Shown: in pieces, positions 60,865 through 64,000 of the stretch
Layout of the letters: each line of letters begins with the position of its first letter
How positions within the stretch are numbered: the first letter of the stretch is position 1
Assembly (NCBI RefSeq): GCF_016653635.2
Contig: NZ_CP067420.1
Coordinates: forward strand, 639,501-703,500
DNA length: 64,000 bases
Reading direction: 5' to 3'
DNA from: Skermanella sp. TT6
Lineage (GTDB): Bacteria > Pseudomonadota > Alphaproteobacteria > Azospirillales > Azospirillaceae
Notes under the pieces: generated by a model
The model's database searches: none
What the model was told of the DNA's origin: nothing
The model's input: the letters and a program-made list of their open reading frames with translations, nothing else
Program-made: the position numbers and the translations under genes

Positions 60865-61400
60865 GAAGTCACCTGCGCTTCCGGTTCCGTTTTCCCTGTC
60901 CGGGCAGCGTAGGCAGGCGCCCGGGCGCTGGCAAGCATCGTGAACAGGCGGCCGGCGTCGGCCCTGGCGATCGGCGGGATCGGCGCGGACCAGCCGGGCA
61001 GGGCGAACAGCGGCCGGTCCGGCTCGACCCGGATGCCGTCCTGGGAAAAGACGTCGCGCCCGCCCGCCCGCTCGTGCCGCCAGCCGCCGGCCGCCTCGCA
61101 CAGCGGCGGAAGCACGATGGTCCGCAGCGCCTCGGCGTAGTCGAGGCCCGGCCCCGACCGGAGCTGAAGCCCGATGAACAGCCCGGCCGCGGCGAGGACG
61201 GGAGCGGCGGACCAGAGCAGCGGATGCCCGATCCAGGCGGCGAGGCCAAGCCAGCCCACGCAGAGGGCTCCGAACGCCAGGGCGCGCCGCCGCAGGCGGA
61301 CATGGTGAAGACGCCGGGCATCCTCCAGCGGCATCAGGTGCGGCGCGATGCGCGCGGCGAACATGTCGTCGAAATCGCTTGGCATGGTACTTTCCGCCAT
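60861..61400 (-). CDS. Small membrane protein, possibly DUF3137-like
   Basis: 179 residues from the ATG at 61400; the ATG at 61385 (MPSDFDDMF) is also plausible. FAARIAPHLMPLEDARRLHHVRLRRR precedes two hydrophobic segments (ALAFGALCVGWLGLAAWIG, SAAPVLAAAGLFIGLQL), then a soluble part with DYAEALRTIVLPPLCEAAGGW. The beginning resembles DUF3137 proteins, but the chain is shorter than that family. Its stop overlaps the decarboxylase GTG, so they are cotranscribed. A functional link is not evident. Divergent from the malyl-CoA lyase gene, 180 nt apart. Confidence 0.65.
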
Positions 61401-61522
61401 TATGGTGCGGCTGCGAAGAAACGTAGTATCCATCGGCAGCGTGCCCGGCGGAATATCGACGCCTTTCGGATCGCACGCCATACCTGCCGCTTTCCGGATC
61501 GGGAAGGCGGCTTCGATACCGC

Positions 61523-61560
61523 GACGGCGCGGCGACCCGGTCGCCCGACGGCGCGGCGAC
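61523..61560. repeat. 14-bp direct repeat upstream of malyl-CoA lyase
   Basis: GACGGCGCGGCGAC occurs at 61523-61536 and 61547-61560, 24 bp apart start to start, just before the ribosome-binding site of the lyase gene. A spacing near two helical turns could suit tandem regulator binding. Chance is possible in such GC-rich DNA. Confidence 0.4.
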
Positions 61561-61580
61561 ACCGTGATGGGGGAACAGCA

Positions 61581-62558
61581 ATGAGCTTCAAGATCGTCGA
61601 ACAGGCTCCGGCCCGACTCAACCGCAGCGAACTGGCGGTTCCCGGGAGCAGCCCGAAGCTGTTCGAGAAGGCCGCCAGGTCGGCAGCCGACGTCATCTTC
61701 CTGGACCTGGAGGATGCCGTGGCGCCGGACGACAAGCCGCAGGCCCGCAAGAACATCGTCGAGGCGATCAACGACATCGATTGGGGCGACAAGACCCTGT
61801 CGGTCCGCATCAACGGCCTCGACACCCATTACATGTACCGCGACGTGGTCGAAGTGCTGGAGCAGTGCGGCGACCGGCTCGATCTGATCATGATCCCCAA
61901 GGTCGGCACCGCCGCCGACGTCTACGCGGTCGACATGCTGGTCACCCAGATCGAGGCCGCCAAGGGCCGCCGGAAGCGGATCGGCTTCGAGCTGATCATC
62001 GAGACCGCGCTCGGCATGGCGAACATCGACGAGATCGCGACCGCCTCCAGTCGCAACGAGAGCCTGCATTTCGGCGTCGCCGACTATGCCGCCTCGACCA
62101 AGGCGCAGACCACCGGCATCGGCGGCCCCAACCCGTCCTACGGCGTGCTGACCGACAAGGACGGCGACAAGCCGCGCGACTATCACTGGGGCGACATGTG
62201 GCACTATGCCACCGCGCGCATGGTGGTCGCGGCCCGCGCCGCCGGCCTGCGCCCGGTCGACGGCCCGTTCGGCGACTTCTCCGATGCCGACGGCTACAAG
62301 GCCCAGGGCCGGCGCGCCGCCGTGCTCGGCTGCGAGGGCAAGTGGGCGATCCACCCCTCCCAGATCGGTCTGGCCAACGAGGTGTTCAGCCCGTCCGAGG
62401 CCGAGATCACCAAGGCCAAGCGCATCCTGGAAGCGATGGAGCAGGCCCAGAAGGAAGGCCGGGGCGCCGTGGCCCTGGACGGCCGCCTGATCGACATCGC
62501 CTCGATCCGGCAGGCGGAGGTGATGGTCAAGAAGGCCGAGCAGATCGCCGGCTCGTAA
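61581..62558 (+). CDS. L-malyl-CoA / beta-methylmalyl-CoA lyase-type CoA ester lyase
   Basis: 325 residues of the HpcH/HpaI-citrate lyase beta superfamily. ELAVPGSSPKLFEKAARSAADVIFLDLEDAVAPDDKPQAR is the typical start, with Asp/Glu (DLEDAV) binding Mg. IMIPKVGTAADV, RIGFELIIETALGMANIDEIA (metal Glu), FGVADYAASTKAQTT and CEGKWAIHPSQIGLANEVFSP are the malyl-CoA lyase signatures. These enzymes cleave malyl-CoA and methylmalyl-CoA in the serine cycle and ethylmalonyl-CoA pathway of alphaproteobacteria. The ATG follows GGGGGAACAGC. The gene stands alone; a GC-rich hairpin follows. Confidence 0.92.
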   Translation: MSFKIVEQAPARLNRSELAVPGSSPKLFEKAARSAADVIFLDLEDAVAPDDKPQARKNIVEAINDIDWGDKTLSVRINGLDTHYMYRDVVEVLEQCGDRLDLIMIPKVGTAADVYAVDMLVTQIEAAKGRRKRIGFELIIETALGMANIDEIATASSRNESLHFGVADYAASTKAQTTGIGGPNPSYGVLTDKDGDKPRDYHWGDMWHYATARMVVAARAAGLRPVDGPFGDFSDADGYKAQGRRAAVLGCEGKWAIHPSQIGLANEVFSPSEAEITKAKRILEAMEQAQKEGRGAVALDGRLIDIASIRQAEVMVKKAEQIAGS

Positions 62559-62563
62559 GCGCA

Positions 62564-62595
62564 TGCCGGCGGCGCCCATCCGGGTGCCGCCGGCA
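62564..62595. terminator. Hairpin between the convergent lyase and toxin genes
   Basis: 14-bp stem TGCCGGCGGCGCCC / GGGTGCCGCCGGCA with one G-T pair and a 4-nt ATCC loop, 5 nt after the lyase stop. No T-tract is present on either side. It probably protects 3' ends or terminates in both directions. Confidence 0.55.
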
Positions 62596-62615
62596 CGCAG
62601 CTCCCGGCGAAATCT

Positions 62616-63152
62616 TCAGCCCTCGGGTCCCGGATTGTTCGAGGGCGGGAGAGCGAGGAACATCCGCCGTTCCGGTCCCAGCAGGGATCGAAAGCCGAAC
62701 GCCTCGTAGAAACGACGGGCCGCGTCATCGATGGGATCGACGGCTATGACCGTCATGGCCACGGTCTGCGCGGCCAGCATGGTCTTCTTCACCGCATCGG
62801 CGAGCAACAGGCTGCCGAGACCCCGCCGTGCGGCGGTTCGATCGACGGCCAGCCGTCCGACCAGGGCTGCGGGGACGGGATACCTTGGCAGGCGTTTCGT
62901 CACGTCGGACGGTAGATCGCCGGCCGCTATGGTCGCCGCGCTCAAGGTATAATAGCCGAGAATGCGGTCCGGATGCTCGGCGGACACCGCCACGAAGACG
63001 CGCGCCGTGACCCGCCGCATGTCCTGCGATGCTTGCTGCCGGATGTAGCGGTCCAGCGGATCCACGCCGCAGGCGAAGGCCCCGCGGTCGTGACCCTGTC
63101 CCAGCGCTTCGATTCGCAATGATCCTGCCGGCCAGGGGGCGACCGGGTTCAC
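62616..63152 (-). CDS. GNAT-family toxin (TacT-like acetyltransferase)
   Basis: 178 residues; the GTG start overlaps the antitoxin stop (GTGA). GAFACGVDPLDRYIRQQASQDMRRVTARVFVAV is the TacT-type N-terminus. ILGYYTLSAATI and VGRLAVDRTAARRGLGSLLLADAVKK provide the acetyl-CoA-binding R/Q-x-x-G-x-G/A loop. ARRFYEAFGFRSL has the late Tyr used in catalysis. Such toxins acetylate the amino group of aminoacyl-tRNA and stop translation. It pairs with the DUF1778 antitoxin encoded immediately upstream. Confidence 0.92.
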   Translation of the reverse strand: MNPVAPWPAGSLRIEALGQGHDRGAFACGVDPLDRYIRQQASQDMRRVTARVFVAVSAEHPDRILGYYTLSAATIAAGDLPSDVTKRLPRYPVPAALVGRLAVDRTAARRGLGSLLLADAVKKTMLAAQTVAMTVIAVDPIDDAARRFYEAFGFRSLLGPERRMFLALPPSNNPGPEG

Positions 63153-63430
63153 GGGCGAAGAATCCGCCCATGCTCGGCAAGCGCACGCCGCAGCCGCTCG
63201 TTCGGATCGGGGGGATCGAGCAGCAAGTTCTGGAAGCGCGCCCATTCTTCGGCGGTAAGGGCGATCATCTCGTGCTCACGCACGACGGTTTCCGCTTTCT
63301 GCAAGGCCACGTCGATGACGAAATCCGTCAACGTCTTGTCAAGATAAGCGGCGGCGCGCTCCAATTTCTGCTTGGATTGGGGACTGAGACGCAGACTGAC
63401 GCGATCCTGGCGCTGGGCGACGCGTGGCAT
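63149..63430 (-). CDS. DUF1778 (TacA-like) antitoxin
   Basis: 93 residues. QDRVSLRLSPQSKQKLERAAAYLDKTLTDFVID is the ribbon-helix-helix DNA-binding domain of DUF1778. The C-terminal part (ALTAEEWARFQNLLLDPPDPNERLRRAL) is the toxin-wrapping segment. It would repress its own promoter, which is readable just upstream. The gene overlaps the toxin start by 4 nt. Confidence 0.93.
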   Translation of the reverse strand: MPRVAQRQDRVSLRLSPQSKQKLERAAAYLDKTLTDFVIDVALQKAETVVREHEMIALTAEEWARFQNLLLDPPDPNERLRRALAEHGRILRP

Positions 63431-63460
63431 GAAGGCTTCTCCGAAAAGTGCCGCTGGAGA

Positions 63461-63489
63461 AATGTACGCCTATTAGGCGCACGTGGCAA
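63461..63489 (-). promoter_or_regulatory. Promoter of the toxin-antitoxin operon
   Basis: On the minus strand TTGCCA, a 17-bp spacer and TACATT (plus-strand complements at 63484-63489 and 63461-63466). The -10 ends 30 bp before the antitoxin ATG. Confidence 0.65.
63467..63479. promoter_or_regulatory. Operator palindrome inside the toxin-antitoxin promoter
   Basis: CGCCTA-T-TAGGCG, a perfect 6-1-6 palindrome filling the spacer between -35 and -10. A ribbon-helix-helix antitoxin bound here would block RNA polymerase. The core CCTATTAG recurs at 63527-63534. Confidence 0.6.
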
Positions 63490-63603
63490 GGATCATCCAC
63501 TTGGTAGCGAACTAACCTTTCTGCGTCCTATTAGCGCTGGCTAGCCTTTGGGGCGTGTGGTAGGGAACCCGGTCATTTTCCCAGCCCGTCGTGAAATACC
63601 TTC

Positions 63604-64000
63604 ATGCAGACCTTTCTTGAATTTGAAAAGCCGATCGCGGAACTCGAAGGCAAGATCGAGGAGCTGCGGCACCTGACCGATACCGGCGACATCAACATCG
63701 CCGAGGAAGTCTCCAAGCTCCAGTCCAAGGTCGACAAGCTGCTGCGCCAGACCTACGCCAAGCTCGCGCCGGCGCAGAAGGTCCAGGTTGCACGCCACCC
63801 CAACCGGCCGCACTGCATGGACTATATCGACGGCTTGGTGGAGGACTTCACGCCGCTCGCGGGCGACCGCGGCTTCGCCGAGGACCGCGCCGTCATCGGC
63901 GGCATCGGGCGGTTCCGGGGCCGTTCCGTCATGGTGATCGGCCAGGAGAAGGGCCACGATACCGAAAGCCGCGTCCGGCACAATTTCGGCATGGCGAAGC
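63604..64000 (+). CDS. accA: Acetyl-CoA carboxylase carboxyltransferase alpha subunit (partial)
   Basis: The first 132 residues are visible; the gene runs off the right edge. MQTFLEFEKPIAELEGKIEELRHL is the family's helical N-terminus, and LLRQTYAKLAPAQKVQVARHPNRPHCMDYI and FAEDRAVIGGIGRFRGRSVMVIGQEKG are conserved AccA blocks. It supplies one half of the carboxyltransferase that makes malonyl-CoA for fatty-acid synthesis. The promoter is presumably in the 170-bp spacer shared with the toxin-antitoxin operon. Confidence 0.96.
   Translation, partial: MQTFLEFEKPIAELEGKIEELRHLTDTGDINIAEEVSKLQSKVDKLLRQTYAKLAPAQKVQVARHPNRPHCMDYIDGLVEDFTPLAGDRGFAEDRAVIGGIGRFRGRSVMVIGQEKGHDTESRVRHNFGMAK

Overview
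The window is GC-rich chromosomal DNA of a Gram-negative alphaproteobacterium. Three things point to Rhodospirillales, probably the Azospirillum/Skermanella group: the formate dehydrogenase cluster with its alphaproteobacterial accessory genes, a malyl-CoA lyase, and the style of the polysaccharide genes. The taxonomic call is inference; no rRNA or tRNA gene is visible. Coding density is high, with many ATGA/GTGA overlaps.

Region 1 (1-24.5 kb) is a large surface-polysaccharide locus. A leftward operon encodes a flippase, a UDP-glucuronate 4-epimerase, a WbpL/WreU-type initiating phosphosugar transferase, a UDP-QuiNAc-type reductase and a WbpM/CapD-type dehydratase that runs off the left edge. 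A rightward series carries AsnB, two GT4 glycosyltransferases, a Wzm/Wzt ABC exporter with a C-terminal sugar-binding domain, an FkbM methyltransferase fused to a long coiled coil, a 1074-residue multi-module glycosyltransferase, and Gmd and Rmd. Gmd and Rmd supply GDP-D-rhamnose. Together this suggests an ABC-exported D-rhamnose-containing glycan with a methyl-cap/coiled-coil terminator. A leftward group follows: a repeat-containing secreted protein, an alpha/beta-hydrolase lipoprotein and an O-antigen polymerase/ligase-like protein.

Region 2 (24.5-42 kb) is about the cell surface. It holds a classical autotransporter with a strong terminator, and a secreted Asp/Gly-repeat protein convergent with an LtaS-like alkaline-phosphatase-superfamily enzyme and a VanZ-like protein. 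It then has a methyltransferase, an atypical SDR, two GT2 glycosyltransferases, rfbB-rfbD, and a GH17-GT2 beta-glucan synthase.

Region 3 (42-48 kb) is housekeeping and accessory: a HIT protein, a type II NADH dehydrogenase, a ygiB-ygiC pair and two tandem K+ channel genes.

Region 4 (47.8-59.2 kb) is a periplasmic, molybdenum/tungsten, cysteine-type respiratory formate dehydrogenase with its accessory genes. These are a multi-cluster ferredoxin, a lipoate-ligase-like protein, four DUF proteins, a TorD chaperone, a Tat mini-protein, and then the alpha, beta and gamma subunits.

Region 5 (59.2-64 kb) has a ThDP-dependent decarboxylase with a small membrane protein, malyl-CoA lyase, a DUF1778/GNAT toxin-antitoxin pair with a readable promoter and operator, and the start of accA.

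Non-coding points of note are two copies of a double-hairpin element (38886 and 59202) lying between convergent genes, a 3 x 26 bp repeat at 19939, and several perfect palindromes in promoter regions. No CRISPR array, IS element, prophage, rRNA or tRNA was seen.
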